64,000 bases of DNA from Microbacterium imperiale (GTDB lineage Bacteria > Actinomycetota > Actinomycetes > Actinomycetales > Microbacteriaceae): contig NZ_JAGIOK010000001.1 in the NCBI RefSeq assembly GCF_017876655.1, positions 434,001 to 498,000 of the forward strand, read 5' to 3'. Shown one piece after another: positions 36,858 through 45,549 of the stretch. The translations under genes and the position numbers were made by a program. Below the pieces are notes generated by a model. It worked only from the letters and a program-made list of their open reading frames with translations, was not told the DNA's origin and did not search any database. Within the stretch, counting starts at the first letter, position 1; each line of letters opens with the position of its first letter.

Positions 36858-37450
36858 CGCGCATCATCTCCGGCGCCGCCGGGTCGCTCACCCTCGCCGT
36901 GCCGGACCGTGGCACCCGCCCGACGAGCGACCGCGTCCGCGAATCGCTGTTCGGGGGACTGGATGCCGCGGGCGTTCTGCCCGGCGCACGCGTCCTCGAC
37001 CTCTACGCGGGCTCGGGCGCGCTGGGGCTCGAAGCCGTCAGTCGGGGCGCCGCCTCGGCTGATCTCGTCGAGAAGGCCCCGTCGGCCGCGGCGGTCACCG
37101 AGCGCAACGCCCGCACCGTCGGCCGCGCGGTGCCGACGGCTGTCGTCCGGGTGCACCGCTCGAGCGCCGATGCCTTCCTGCAATCGACGTCGGCGCAGTT
37201 CGACCTGATCTTCCTCGACCCGCCGTACGACCTCGACGACTCCGCCCTCGCGCAGACGCTCGCTCTCGTGGACGACGCCGCCGCGGACGACGCCCTCGTC
37301 ATCGTCGAGCGAGCGGCCCGATCCGCCGAACCGGCGGTCCCGGAAACGCTGCGGGCGCTCCGCTCCAAGCGCTACGGCGACACCGCCCTGTGGTGGTACG
37401 AACGCACCGAGCGCGGCGCTCAGCCCGCGGCGCCGTCCCAGTCTCGGTAA
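36854..37450 (+). CDS. rsmD: 16S rRNA (guanine966-N2)-methyltransferase
   Basis: SAM-dependent methyltransferase acting on G966 of 16S rRNA. It has 198 aa. TRPTSDRVRESLFGGLD, the SAM motif VLDLYAGSGALGLEAVSRGA and the catalytic D-P-P-Y (FLDPPYDL) are present. The GTG start overlaps the upstream stop (GTGA). The 3' end overlaps thiL (minus strand) by 31 bp. coaD, which often follows rsmD, is here on the other side of recG. Confidence 0.92.
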   Translation: MTRIISGAAGSLTLAVPDRGTRPTSDRVRESLFGGLDAAGVLPGARVLDLYAGSGALGLEAVSRGAASADLVEKAPSAAAVTERNARTVGRAVPTAVVRVHRSSADAFLQSTSAQFDLIFLDPPYDLDDSALAQTLALVDDAAADDALVIVERAARSAEPAVPETLRALRSKRYGDTALWWYERTERGAQPAAPSQSR

Positions 37451-38418
37451 GGGTCCCATCCCCCGGGCCCGTCGGCCGGAACGCCGTCGACCGTGACGGT
37501 GGCCTCACCCGCGTCGCGCACGACGCCGATGATCCGGAAGGGCCGGGGAAGCGGCGTCTGCGCGGGGAAGGTCGCCAGCAGCGCGTGATCCTCCCCGCCG
37601 CGCAGCGCCCGCTCGCTGTCGGGTTCCAGCGACGCACGTTCCAGGTCGAGCGTCACACCCGAGGCACGCGCGAGGCGCCGGGCATCGCGCACGAGGCCGT
37701 CCGAGACGTCCATCATGGCGGTGGCGCCCGCGGCGGCCGCCCGGGTCCCCGCGGCGATGGGCGGTCGCGGCCGCAGCTGACCCGCGACGGCGGCGCGCTC
37801 CGCATCGGTCAGCACCGACGCGTCGACGGCGACCGGCTCGCCCGCGGCATCGCGGAAGCGCTCGAACAGGATGTCGAGCCCGGCCGCCGCGACGCCGACG
37901 TCGCCGGCGATGGCCACGACGTCGCCGACGCGCGCGCCCGATCGCAGGACCGGACGCCCTCCCGGCGTCAGTTCGCCGATCGCCGTCACGGCGATCGTCA
38001 GCGTCTCGGAGATCGTCAGGTCGCCGCCGGCGACGCGGCATCCGGGCGCGAGCTCGTCGCACGCCTCGCGCAGGCCGGTCGCGAGGTCTTCGACGAAGGC
38101 GAGCGTCGTGCTCGGCGGCATCGCGAGCGCCACGAACAGCGCAACGGGCCGGGCCCCCATGGCGGCGATGTCGGCGAGGTTGACGGCGGCGGACTTCGCG
38201 CCGAGGTCGCGACCGTTGGACCACGCCAGCCGGAAGTCGGGCCCGTGCACGAGCGTGTCGGTGGTCACGACCGCGCGCGCGTCGGCGAGGTCGAGCACAG
38301 CGGCATCGTCGCCCGGGCCGACCGCCACGTCGGCGGGGCCCAGCCGTTCGAGGATCCGCGCCAGGATCACGTCCTCCGAGAGGTCGCCGACGGTCGCGGC
38401 GGGGTGCAGGTCGGGCAT
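37420..38418 (-). CDS. thiL: thiamine-monophosphate kinase
   Basis: Phosphorylates thiamine monophosphate to the active diphosphate. It has 332 aa with the AIR-synthase-like fold: GPGDDAAVLD, TTDTLVHGPDFR, SAAVNLADIAAMGARPV and MMDVSDGLVRDARRLA are hallmark motifs. No TPP-riboswitch-like fold is visible in the 77-bp gap to the divergent lipoprotein gene. Confidence 0.93.
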   Translation of the reverse strand: MPDLHPAATVGDLSEDVILARILERLGPADVAVGPGDDAAVLDLADARAVVTTDTLVHGPDFRLAWSNGRDLGAKSAAVNLADIAAMGARPVALFVALAMPPSTTLAFVEDLATGLREACDELAPGCRVAGGDLTISETLTIAVTAIGELTPGGRPVLRSGARVGDVVAIAGDVGVAAAGLDILFERFRDAAGEPVAVDASVLTDAERAAVAGQLRPRPPIAAGTRAAAAGATAMMDVSDGLVRDARRLARASGVTLDLERASLEPDSERALRGGEDHALLATFPAQTPLPRPFRIIGVVRDAGEATVTVDGVPADGPGGWDPYRDWDGAAG

Positions 38419-38495
38419 CCCCTCACGCTACCCCGCCGCGCAGACGGGGCAGGGTGACGGGCGGGGCGCCGCGGACGGCGCAGTACGCTGGAGGG

Positions 38496-39008
38496 ATGCC
38501 GCGCCGCCGCACGATCCCCGCACTCGTCATGGTCTCGGCGACGCTGCTGCTCGGCGGCTGCGCCGGCACGGTGGCGGTCCCTGCCGCCCCCCAGGCCAAC
38601 GCCCCCGAGTGCGCCGAGGTCATGGTGCGTCTGCCCGACTCGGTGGCCGGAGCGGAACGCCGGTGGACCGACAGCCAGTCGACCGCGGCGTGGGGCGACC
38701 CCACGACCGTCATCTTCTCGTGCGGCGTCCCCAGCCCCGGCCCGACGACCCTGCGCTGCGAGTCCGTCGCCGGCGTGGACTGGGTCATCGACGAGTCCGA
38801 GGCTCCGCGCTTCCGGGTGACGACGTTCGGACGCGAGCCCGCCGTCGAGCTCTTCTTCGACACCGAGATCACCGAGGACGTTCAGGGCGTGTCGAGCCGG
38901 GACGTGCTCGAGTCCCTCTCCCCCGTCGTCGCGCGCCTGCCGCGCACCGGGGCCGCGTGCGTCGACCGCGCTGAGGCGACGCCGGTCCCGACCCCCGTCA
39001 CGCCCTGA
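38496..39008 (+). CDS. DUF3515-type lipoprotein
   Basis: A 170-aa predicted lipoprotein. The signal peptide ends in L-L-G-G-C (Cys about residue 21). The mature part has Cys pairs in APECAEVM, FSCGVP and LRCESV and the VDWVIDESEAPRFRVTTFGR block typical of DUF3515 proteins found beside thiL/ddl in actinobacteria. Function unknown. ATG 38496 has GGAGGG upstream and a TACGCT -10-like hexamer at 38483. It is convergent with ddl. Confidence 0.75.
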   Translation: MPRRRTIPALVMVSATLLLGGCAGTVAVPAAPQANAPECAEVMVRLPDSVAGAERRWTDSQSTAAWGDPTTVIFSCGVPSPGPTTLRCESVAGVDWVIDESEAPRFRVTTFGREPAVELFFDTEITEDVQGVSSRDVLESLSPVVARLPRTGAACVDRAEATPVPTPVTP

Positions 39009-39014
39009 TCGGGC

Positions 39015-40118
39015 TCAGCCGGTGACCGCCGCCTCGCGCGCCAGTGCCACCTCTACCAGCTCGGAGATGAGCTCGCCGTAGCTGAGGCCCGAGGCGATCC
39101 AGCACTTGGGGAACATCGAGATCGGCGTGAAGCCGGGCATCGTGTTCAGCTCGTTGACGACGAGACCGTCCGGGGTCTGGAAGAAGTCGACACGCGCCAG
39201 TCCGCGCCCGTCGACGGCGTCGAACGCGGCGACCGCCATGCGCTGCAGCGCATCGATCTCGTCGGCCGTCACGTCAGCCGGGCACACCACCTCGGCCCCG
39301 TCCCCGCCGAGGTACTTGCCCTCGAAGTCGTAGAACTCGCGCGTGGTCAGCACGATCTCACCCGGCAGCGAGGCCCGGGCGGGTGCGTCTCCGCGCCCCT
39401 CGAGCACCGCCACCTCGACCTCGCGTCCGACGATCGCCGGCTCGATGAGCACCTTGCGGTCTTCGGCGAACGCCAGCTCCAGCGCCGCGTCGAGCTCGTC
39501 CGCCGCGTGCACCTTCGACACACCGACGCTCGATCCCGCGCGGGCGGGCTTGACGAAACTGGGCACCCCGAGCGCAGCGGCATCCGCGCGCACGCCCTCG
39601 GGATCGCGCCGCCAGCGCGCGAGGTCGACCGTGATCCACGGTGCCACCGGGATGCCTGCGGCCTGCAGGACCACCTTCATGAAGTGCTTGTCCATGCACA
39701 GCGCCGAGTCGAACACGCCGCCGCCCGCGTAAGGCAGCTGAAGCGTGTCGAAGAAGCCCTGGATGGTGCCGTCCTCGCCGTGCGGTCCGTGCAGGATGGG
39801 CAGGACGACGTCGATCTCCCCGAGCGTGTCGACGGCACCGTCGGCCCGGCGCACCCGCAGCTCGCGGCGCCCGCCCGGCTCGGGCCACAGCACGCGCGTG
39901 CCGTTGTCGGCCACCTCGGGCATCCGCTCCGGGTTCAGCGCGAACTTGTCGGGGTCGTCGTCCTCGAGGACGAAAGCCCCCTCGCGCGTGATCCCGATCG
40001 GGATCACGCGGTAGCGATCACGGTCGATCGCCCGCAGCACCCCGGCCGCCGTGGCGGAACTGATCGAATGCTCGCTGGAGCGCCCGCCGAAAAGCACCGC
40101 TACTGCTGTCGTCGCCAT
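39015..40118 (-). CDS. ddl: D-alanine-D-alanine ligase
   Basis: Joins two D-Ala for peptidoglycan stem peptides. It has 367 aa with an ATP-grasp fold: VAVLFGGRSSEHSIS, GPHGEDGTIQGFFDTLQLPYAGG, FVKPARAGSSVGVSKV, and GLARVDFFQTPDGLVVNELN with NTMPGFTPISMFPK at the end. The start MATTAVAVLFGG has AGAGGA upstream. The gpsA frame runs 101 bp into this gene. Confidence 0.95.
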   Translation of the reverse strand: MATTAVAVLFGGRSSEHSISSATAAGVLRAIDRDRYRVIPIGITREGAFVLEDDDPDKFALNPERMPEVADNGTRVLWPEPGGRRELRVRRADGAVDTLGEIDVVLPILHGPHGEDGTIQGFFDTLQLPYAGGGVFDSALCMDKHFMKVVLQAAGIPVAPWITVDLARWRRDPEGVRADAAALGVPSFVKPARAGSSVGVSKVHAADELDAALELAFAEDRKVLIEPAIVGREVEVAVLEGRGDAPARASLPGEIVLTTREFYDFEGKYLGGDGAEVVCPADVTADEIDALQRMAVAAFDAVDGRGLARVDFFQTPDGLVVNELNTMPGFTPISMFPKCWIASGLSYGELISELVEVALAREAAVTG

Positions 40119-41154
40119 GGTGGGTCCTCTCGCCGGTCGGCTTGTCGTCGTCAGTGGTCAGGTGGGGGGCGATGTCGCGGGGGTTCATCGTGCCGTCGAG
40201 GACCATCTTGACCTGCTCCACGATCGGCATGCGGATGCCCGCCTCGCGCGCCAGCTGCAGCACGGGCGCGACGGACGCGAGGCCTTCGGCCGTCTGATCC
40301 ATCTGCTTGACGACATCCTGGAACGAGTAGCCCTGCCCGAGCAGGCGACCCGCGGTGTTGTTCCTGCTGAGCGGCGACTGGCACGTCGCGATGAGGTCAC
40401 CGAGGCCGGCGAGGCCCTGCAGCGTCTCGGGCTGGGCGCCCTGCACGACCGCGAAGTCGGTCATCTCGACGAGTCCGCGTGTGATGATCGACGCCTTGGT
40501 GTTCTCGCCGTAGCCGACGCCGTCGACGATGCCGATCGCGACGGCGATGAGGTTCTTGAGCACGCCGCCGAACTCCGTGCCGATGACGTCGGTGTTCACG
40601 AAGGAGCGGAAGTACGCGTTGCGCGAGCGACGGGCGACGGCCTCGGCCGTCTCCTGGCTCGACGAGGCGATGACCGCCGCAGTCGGCTGCTGCCGGGCGA
40701 TCTCGAGCGCGAGGTTCGGGCCCGATGCGACCGCGATGCGGCTCGGGTCGCACTCCAGCTCCTGCTGGATGACCTGGCTCATCCGCAGTCCCGACCGCTT
40801 CTCGACGCCCTTCATGAGCGAGACGACGGGCATCGTCCCCTCCGCCAGCAACGGACGGATCGCCGTGAGGTTCTCGCGCAGCGCCTGGCTCGAGACCGCG
40901 AGGTACACCTGCTCGGCGCCGTCGAGCGCCTCCGCGAGACGGTGCGTCGCGGTCATCGACCGCGGCAGGTTGATTCCGGGCAGGTACTGGCTGTTGCGCT
41001 TGCCCTCGCGGATCTCGTGCGCGAGCTCGGCGCGCCGGGCCCACATCGTGACGCGGGCGCCGCCGTCGGCGAGCACCTTGCCGAACGTGGTGCCCCAGCT
41101 GCCCGAGCCGATGACGGCGACGCGCGGGGCGGCGGTGTCGGGCTTACGACTCAA
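40018..41154 (-). CDS. gpsA: glycerol-3-phosphate dehydrogenase [NAD(P)+]
   Basis: Makes sn-glycerol-3-phosphate for phospholipids. It has 378 aa from a TTG start. N-terminal Rossmann site VAVIGSGSWGTTFGKVLAD; catalytic Lys in GVLKNLIAVAIGI; C-terminal domain with GLAGLGDLIATC and SRNNTAGRLLGQG. The last 35 or so residues have no family match and overlap the start of ddl in another frame. The start must be TTG 41154, overlapping the plsC stop; the next upstream in-frame starts are antisense-like. Typical family length is about 330-350. Confidence 0.92.
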   Translation of the reverse strand: MSRKPDTAAPRVAVIGSGSWGTTFGKVLADGGARVTMWARRAELAHEIREGKRNSQYLPGINLPRSMTATHRLAEALDGAEQVYLAVSSQALRENLTAIRPLLAEGTMPVVSLMKGVEKRSGLRMSQVIQQELECDPSRIAVASGPNLALEIARQQPTAAVIASSSQETAEAVARRSRNAYFRSFVNTDVIGTEFGGVLKNLIAVAIGIVDGVGYGENTKASIITRGLVEMTDFAVVQGAQPETLQGLAGLGDLIATCQSPLSRNNTAGRLLGQGYSFQDVVKQMDQTAEGLASVAPVLQLAREAGIRMPIVEQVKMVLDGTMNPRDIAPHLTTDDDKPTGERTHHGDDSSSGAFRRALQRAFDQFRHGGRGAAGDRP

Positions 41155-41908
41155 GGCGACCCGTCTCTCTCTGACCGTGCTCGCCGGGGTTCCAGCGGTG
41201 CGCGGGCGGCTGCTCGTCGCGCAGCTCGCCGAGGAGTCCGGCGATGCGTCCCATGACGGCATCCGTTCCCGCGACCAGCTGCGCCGGCGAGGGCGTCTGC
41301 CCAGCCGCGAACGGCAGCTCGACGCGCGGTCCGAACCGCACCCGCACGCGCTTGCGCAGCGGCCACAGGCTGAGCTTGCCGTAGCGCGGCAGGATCGACT
41401 GCACGCCCCACGTCGCGACCGGGATGATCGGGATGTCGCCGGCGACCGCGACCCGCACCGCGCCCGACTTTCCGCGCATCGGCCACAGGTCGGGCTCGCG
41501 GGTGAGCGACCCCTCGGGGTAGACGATGACGCCGCGACCGTCCGCGACGAGCTCGGCCGCCTGCGCGATCGCCTGGCCCGCGGCGGACGCGGAGGTCGCG
41601 CGCGAGACCGGGATCATGCCGAGGCCGCGCAGCACGCCGCCGACGACGGGAACCCGGAACAGGCTCTCCTTCGCCATGAACCGCGGTGCCCGGCCGAGAC
41701 GCCAGGTCGCGACCGCCACGATGATCGGATCGAACTCGCTGTAGTGGTTGGGCGCGAGCACGTACGGCCCGTTCTCGGGCAGATGCTCGCCGCCCTCGAT
41801 CTCGATCTTGGCGAGGAGGCCCACCGCCGGTACGACGACGGCGGCGGCCAGCCAGAACGGGGTCGGCTTCGTCTTCTCGGCGGAAGCGCGACGACGGATC
41901 TCGCTCAC
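41144..41908 (-). CDS. plsC: 1-acyl-sn-glycerol-3-phosphate acyltransferase
   Basis: Acylates lysophosphatidate to phosphatidate at the membrane. It has 254 aa. One N-terminal hydrophobic helix precedes the H-x4-D motif APNHYSEFDPIIV. Then come FMAKESLFRVPVVGGVLRGLG (motif II), IVYPEGSLTR (motif III) and IPIIPVATWGVQ (motif IV). It precedes gpsA, whose product is the precursor of its substrate line. Confidence 0.9.
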   Translation of the reverse strand: MSEIRRRASAEKTKPTPFWLAAAVVVPAVGLLAKIEIEGGEHLPENGPYVLAPNHYSEFDPIIVAVATWRLGRAPRFMAKESLFRVPVVGGVLRGLGMIPVSRATSASAAGQAIAQAAELVADGRGVIVYPEGSLTREPDLWPMRGKSGAVRVAVAGDIPIIPVATWGVQSILPRYGKLSLWPLRKRVRVRFGPRVELPFAAGQTPSPAQLVAGTDAVMGRIAGLLGELRDEQPPAHRWNPGEHGQRETGRLES

Positions 41909-41911
41909 CGC

Positions 41912-43279
41912 TCAGCCGATGACGTCGAAGTCAGCGCCCAGGGCCGTGAGCTTGTCGAAGAACTTCTCGTAGCCGCGGCGGATGATGCCGACGTTGCGGA
42001 CGACCGAGACGCCCTCGGCGGCCAGCGCCGCGATGACGTAGCTGTAGCCGCCGCGGAGGTCGGGCACGACGACATCCGCTCCGTGCAGCGGCGTCGGACC
42101 GGTGATGACCGCAGCCTGCTCTAGCGCGCGACGCGGCACGCGGCGGTCGGGGCTCGCGATGCCCTCGGGGTGGACGACGATCTGAGCGCCCATCTTGTTG
42201 AGCGCCTGCGTGAAGCCCAGCCGGTTCTCGTACACGGTCTCGTGCACGGTCGAGACGCCTTCGGCCTGCGTCAGCGCGACGATGAGCGGCTGCTGCCAGT
42301 CCGTCATGAAGCCCGGGTGGACGTCCGTCTCGACCGAGACCGGGCGCAGTGCGCCGGCCCGGCGGAAGCGGATGCCGTCCTCCTGGATGTCGAAGTCGCC
42401 GCCCGCCTTGCGGAAGACGTTGAGGAACGTCAGCATCTCCTGCTGCTTGGCGCCGGCGACGAAGATGTCACCGTCGGTCGCCAGCGCGGCGCACGCCCAC
42501 GACGCGGCCTCGTTGCGGTCGAAGATCGACCGGTGGTCGTAGCCGCGGAGCTTGTCGACGCCCTCGATGAAGATGACGCGGTTGGGCTCGTAGGAGATGA
42601 TCGCGCCCATCTTCTGCAGCACCGCGATCAGGTCCATGATCTCGGGCTCGATGGCCGCGTTGCGCAGCTCGGTCGTGCCCTTCGCCCGCACCGCCGTGAG
42701 CAGCACCTGCTCGGTGGCTCCGACGCTGGGGTACGGCAGCTCGATGTCGGCGCCGTGCAGCCCCTCGGGAGCCGAGAGCCGGATGCCGCTGGGCTGCTTG
42801 TCGACGATCGCGCCGAACTTGCGGAGCGCGTCGAGGTGGAAGTCGATCGGGCGATCGCCGATGCGGCATCCACCGAGGTCGGGGATGAACGCCTGGCCCA
42901 GGAGGTGCAGGAGCGGTCCGCAGAAGAGGATCGGGATGCGCGATGCTCCCGCGTGCGCGTCGATCTCCTCGAAGCCCGCCGACTCGGCGCCGCTCGGGTC
43001 GAGCCGGTACGTGCCCTCGCCGTCGTCGGCGACCGTCACGCCGTGCACCTCGAGGAGGGAGCGCACGACGGCGACGTCGCTGATGGCCGGCACGTCGCGC
43101 AGCACGCTCTCGGTCTCGCCCAGCAGCGAGGCCACCATGGCCTTGGTCGCGAAGTTCTTCGCGCCCTTCACGTCGACGCGGCCCACCAGCGGGCGTCCGC
43201 CGCGGATCTCGAGGATCTCGCCGTCTTCTCGACGGATGCCGTTCGCAGGCGGCGTCGACTCACTCGGGAGAGTGTTCAT
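41912..43279 (-). CDS. murA: UDP-N-acetylglucosamine 1-carboxyvinyltransferase
   Basis: First committed step of peptidoglycan synthesis (enolpyruvyl transfer). It has 455 aa with the repeated EPSP-synthase fold. GAKNFATKAMVASLL holds the catalytic Lys. The flexible-loop Cys, the fosfomycin target, is in LGGCRIGDRPIDFHLDAL. The start could be GTG 43294, but the AGTGAGG site fits ATG 43279 better. It is 72 bp after leuD and 3 bp before plsC. Confidence 0.94.
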   Translation of the reverse strand: MNTLPSESTPPANGIRREDGEILEIRGGRPLVGRVDVKGAKNFATKAMVASLLGETESVLRDVPAISDVAVVRSLLEVHGVTVADDGEGTYRLDPSGAESAGFEEIDAHAGASRIPILFCGPLLHLLGQAFIPDLGGCRIGDRPIDFHLDALRKFGAIVDKQPSGIRLSAPEGLHGADIELPYPSVGATEQVLLTAVRAKGTTELRNAAIEPEIMDLIAVLQKMGAIISYEPNRVIFIEGVDKLRGYDHRSIFDRNEAASWACAALATDGDIFVAGAKQQEMLTFLNVFRKAGGDFDIQEDGIRFRRAGALRPVSVETDVHPGFMTDWQQPLIVALTQAEGVSTVHETVYENRLGFTQALNKMGAQIVVHPEGIASPDRRVPRRALEQAAVITGPTPLHGADVVVPDLRGGYSYVIAALAAEGVSVVRNVGIIRRGYEKFFDKLTALGADFDVIG

Positions 43280-43351
43280 CCAGGGGTTCCTCACTTGATC
43301 ATCGAGGGCGGGACGGATCGGTGCCCCGCCGTGCGGGGGCGTGATCCGGGG

Positions 43352-43948
43352 CTACGCGACGGGGAGTGTCCGAGGTCGCCACGCCTCACGGCGCGCCTCG
43401 AACTGCGCGATCGCCTCTTCGTTGCGCAGCGTGAGCCCGATGTCGTCGAGTCCCTCGAGGAGCCTCCATCGAGTGTAATCGTCGATCTCGAAGGGGACGC
43501 GGAGGTCGCCGATCGAGGCCGTGCGCGCCGCGAGGTCGACCGTCATGGTGACGCCGGGCTGCGCCTCGGCCGCCGCCCAGATGGCGTCGCGGTCGGCCTC
43601 CGAGATGACCCCGGCGAGCAGGCCCTGCTTGCCCGCGTTGCCGCGGAAGATGTCGGCGAACTTCGGCGCGAGCACGACGCGGAAGCCGTAGTCGCGCAGC
43701 GCCCAGACGGCGTGCTCACGGCTCGAGCCCGTGCCGAAGTCGGGGCCGGCGACCAGGATCGACGCGTGGGCGTAATGCGGCTGATTCAGGATGAAGTCGG
43801 GGTCCTGTCGCCAGTTGGCGAAGAGGGCGTCCTCGAATCCGGTCTTGGTGACCCGCTTGAGGTACACCGCGGGGATGATCTGATCGGTGTCGACCGCGGA
43901 GCGCTTCAGCGGCGCGACGATCCCGGTGTGAGTCTCGAACTTGTCCAT
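43352..43948 (-). CDS. leuD: 3-isopropylmalate dehydratase, small subunit
   Basis: Small swivelling subunit of isopropylmalate isomerase in leucine synthesis. It has 198 aa. The substrate motif [33 protein letters not shown] and [11 protein letters not shown] are diagnostic. It lies 2 bp after leuC. Confidence 0.96.
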   Translation of the reverse strand: MDKFETHTGIVAPLKRSAVDTDQIIPAVYLKRVTKTGFEDALFANWRQDPDFILNQPHYAHASILVAGPDFGTGSSREHAVWALRDYGFRVVLAPKFADIFRGNAGKQGLLAGVISEADRDAIWAAAEAQPGVTMTVDLAARTASIGDLRVPFEIDDYTRWRLLEGLDDIGLTLRNEEAIAQFEARREAWRPRTLPVA

Positions 43949-43950
43949 GC

Positions 43951-45399
43951 TCAGGCCTCGACCTTCTCGCGCGCGGGCAGATCGCTCGGGCTGGCGAGCC
44001 GTCCGAGCACAGCGGTGGCAGCGGCGACGAGCGGCGACACCAGGTGCGTGCGCCCGCCCTTGCCCTGCCGGCCTTCGAAGTTGCGGTTGCTCGTCGACGC
44101 GCATCGCTCGCCGGGGGCGAGCTGGTCGGGGTTCATGCCGAGGCACATCGAGCAGCCGGCGAAGCGCCATTCGGCGCCGAACTCGGTGAACACGCGGTCC
44201 AGACCCTCGGCCTCGGCCTCCAGCCGCACCCGCGCGGAGCCGGGAACCACCATGACGCGGACGCCGTCCGCCTTGGTACGCCCCTCGATGATCGAGGCGA
44301 ACGCCCGCAGGTCCTCGATGCGGCTGTTGGTGCACGAGCCCATGAAGACCGCGTCGACGGGGATCTCCTTCAGCGGCGTGCCCGGCTCGAGGTCCATGTA
44401 CTCGAGCGCCCGCTGGGCTGCTGCCTTCTCGTCCGGGTCGGTGAAGTCGTCGGGCGAGGGCACCGCCGCGCTGAGCGACACGCCCTGCCCGGGGTTGGTG
44501 CCCCAGGTCACGAACGGCTCGAGCTCGCCGGCATCGATGAAGATCTCGGCGTCGTAGACCGCGCCTTCGTCGCTCGGCAGGGTGCGCCAGTACGCCACCG
44601 CGTCATCCCAGTCCTGCCCCGTCGGGGCGTGGGGACGGCCCTTGACGTACTCGAACGTGATGTCGTCGGGCGCGACCATGCCGGCGCGCGCGCCGGCCTC
44701 GATCGACATGTTGCACATCGTCATGCGGCCCTCCATCGAGAGCGAGCGGATGGCGCTGCCGCGGTACTCGAGCACGTAGCCCTGACCGCCGTTCGTGCCG
44801 ATCTTCGCGATGACGGCGAGGATGATGTCCTTCGCGGTGACGCCCTCTTTGAGCTCGCCCTCGACCGTGATCGCCATGGTCTTGAAGGGCTTGAGGGGCA
44901 GCGTCTGGGTCGCCATGACGTGCTCCACCTCGCTCGTGCCGATGCCGAAGGCCATCGCGCCGAACGCACCGTGGGTCGAGGTGTGGCTGTCACCGCAGAC
45001 CACGGTGATGCCGGGCATCGTCAGACCGAGCTGCGGTCCGACGACGTGCACGATCCCCTGCTCGGCGTCGCCCAGCGAGTGCAGCCGCACGCCGAACTCC
45101 TCGGCGTTGCGACGCAGGGTCTCGATCTGCGTCCGGCTCGTCAGGTCGGCGATCGGCTTGTCGATGTCGAGCGTCGGGGTGTTGTGGTCCTCGGTCGCGA
45201 TCGTCAGGTCGAGGCGGCGCAGCGGGCGCCCCTCGGCACGCAGACCGTCGAACGCCTGCGGGCTCGTGACCTCGTGGACCAGGTGCAGGTCGATGTAGAT
45301 GAGGTCGGGCTGACCGTTCTCGCCCTTCACGACCAGATGGTCGTCCCAGACCTTCTCGGCCAGGGTGCGCGGGCGTGCGGGCGGGGTGGGAATGCTCAT
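43951..45399 (-). CDS. leuC: 3-isopropylmalate dehydratase, large subunit
   Basis: Aconitase-family large subunit with a [4Fe-4S] cluster. It has 482 aa. Cluster cysteines are in [13 protein letters not shown] and in [26 protein letters not shown] is the substrate motif. ATG 45399 has AAGGAG 9 nt upstream. The 5' region carries a putative leucine leader peptide and alternative stems (see leuL), so control by leucyl-tRNA supply is likely. Confidence 0.96.
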   Translation of the reverse strand: MSIPTPPARPRTLAEKVWDDHLVVKGENGQPDLIYIDLHLVHEVTSPQAFDGLRAEGRPLRRLDLTIATEDHNTPTLDIDKPIADLTSRTQIETLRRNAEEFGVRLHSLGDAEQGIVHVVGPQLGLTMPGITVVCGDSHTSTHGAFGAMAFGIGTSEVEHVMATQTLPLKPFKTMAITVEGELKEGVTAKDIILAVIAKIGTNGGQGYVLEYRGSAIRSLSMEGRMTMCNMSIEAGARAGMVAPDDITFEYVKGRPHAPTGQDWDDAVAYWRTLPSDEGAVYDAEIFIDAGELEPFVTWGTNPGQGVSLSAAVPSPDDFTDPDEKAAAQRALEYMDLEPGTPLKEIPVDAVFMGSCTNSRIEDLRAFASIIEGRTKADGVRVMVVPGSARVRLEAEAEGLDRVFTEFGAEWRFAGCSMCLGMNPDQLAPGERCASTSNRNFEGRQGKGGRTHLVSPLVAAATAVLGRLASPSDLPAREKVEA

Positions 45400-45431
45400 G
45401 GGTGTCGTTCTCCTTGCGAACCGGATCAAGC

Positions 45432-45482
45432 CCGCGACGGACTCCGCGGCGAGGAGGGGCTCAGAACGAGACCTCGCCGCGG
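45432..45482 (-). promoter_or_regulatory. mutually exclusive stems of the leuC leader (putative attenuator)
   Basis: On the minus strand an 11-bp perfect stem pairs CCGCGGCGAGG (45482-45472) with CCTCGCCGCGG (45454-45444). The downstream arm can instead pair with CGCGG at 45436-45432 through CCGCG (45449-45445). The leader stop codon lies in the loop of the first stem. The stems cannot coexist, as in attenuators, although no T run marks a classical terminator. Confidence 0.55.
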
Positions 45483-45511
45483 CCGCTAAGGAGAAGGCGA
45501 GCGATCCGCAT
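45461..45511 (-). CDS. leuL: leucine leader peptide (putative LeuL)
   Basis: A 16-codon [19 protein letters not shown], 61 bp before leuC. Codons 6-8 are three consecutive Leu codons (CTT CTC CTT), two of them CTT, which is rare in this GC-rich genome. A TATCCT hexamer ends 6 nt before the ATG, so the transcript would be leaderless, starting at or next to the A of ATG. A ribosome waiting for Leu-tRNA at codons 6-8 would cover part of the upstream arm of the first stem. The assignment is from structure and position only. Confidence 0.65.
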   Translation of the reverse strand: MRIARLLLSGRGEVSF

Positions 45512-45517
45512 GGCGCC

Positions 45518-45523
45518 AGGATA
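45518..45523 (-). promoter_or_regulatory. -10 element of the leu leader transcript
   Basis: TATCCT on the minus strand, 6 nt before the leader ATG at 45511. No good -35 is seen, which is common in actinobacterial promoters. Confidence 0.5.
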
Positions 45524-45549
45524 CCACCGGGCCCGTCGGCTCCGTCCGA

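Noticed and set aside
38419..38495. TPP riboswitch upstream of thiL
   Set aside because: The 77-bp divergent gap is too short and lacks the conserved THI-box segments.
42170..44557. 795-codon plus-strand frame opposite murA and leuCD
   Set aside because: Antisense shadow of well-supported genes.
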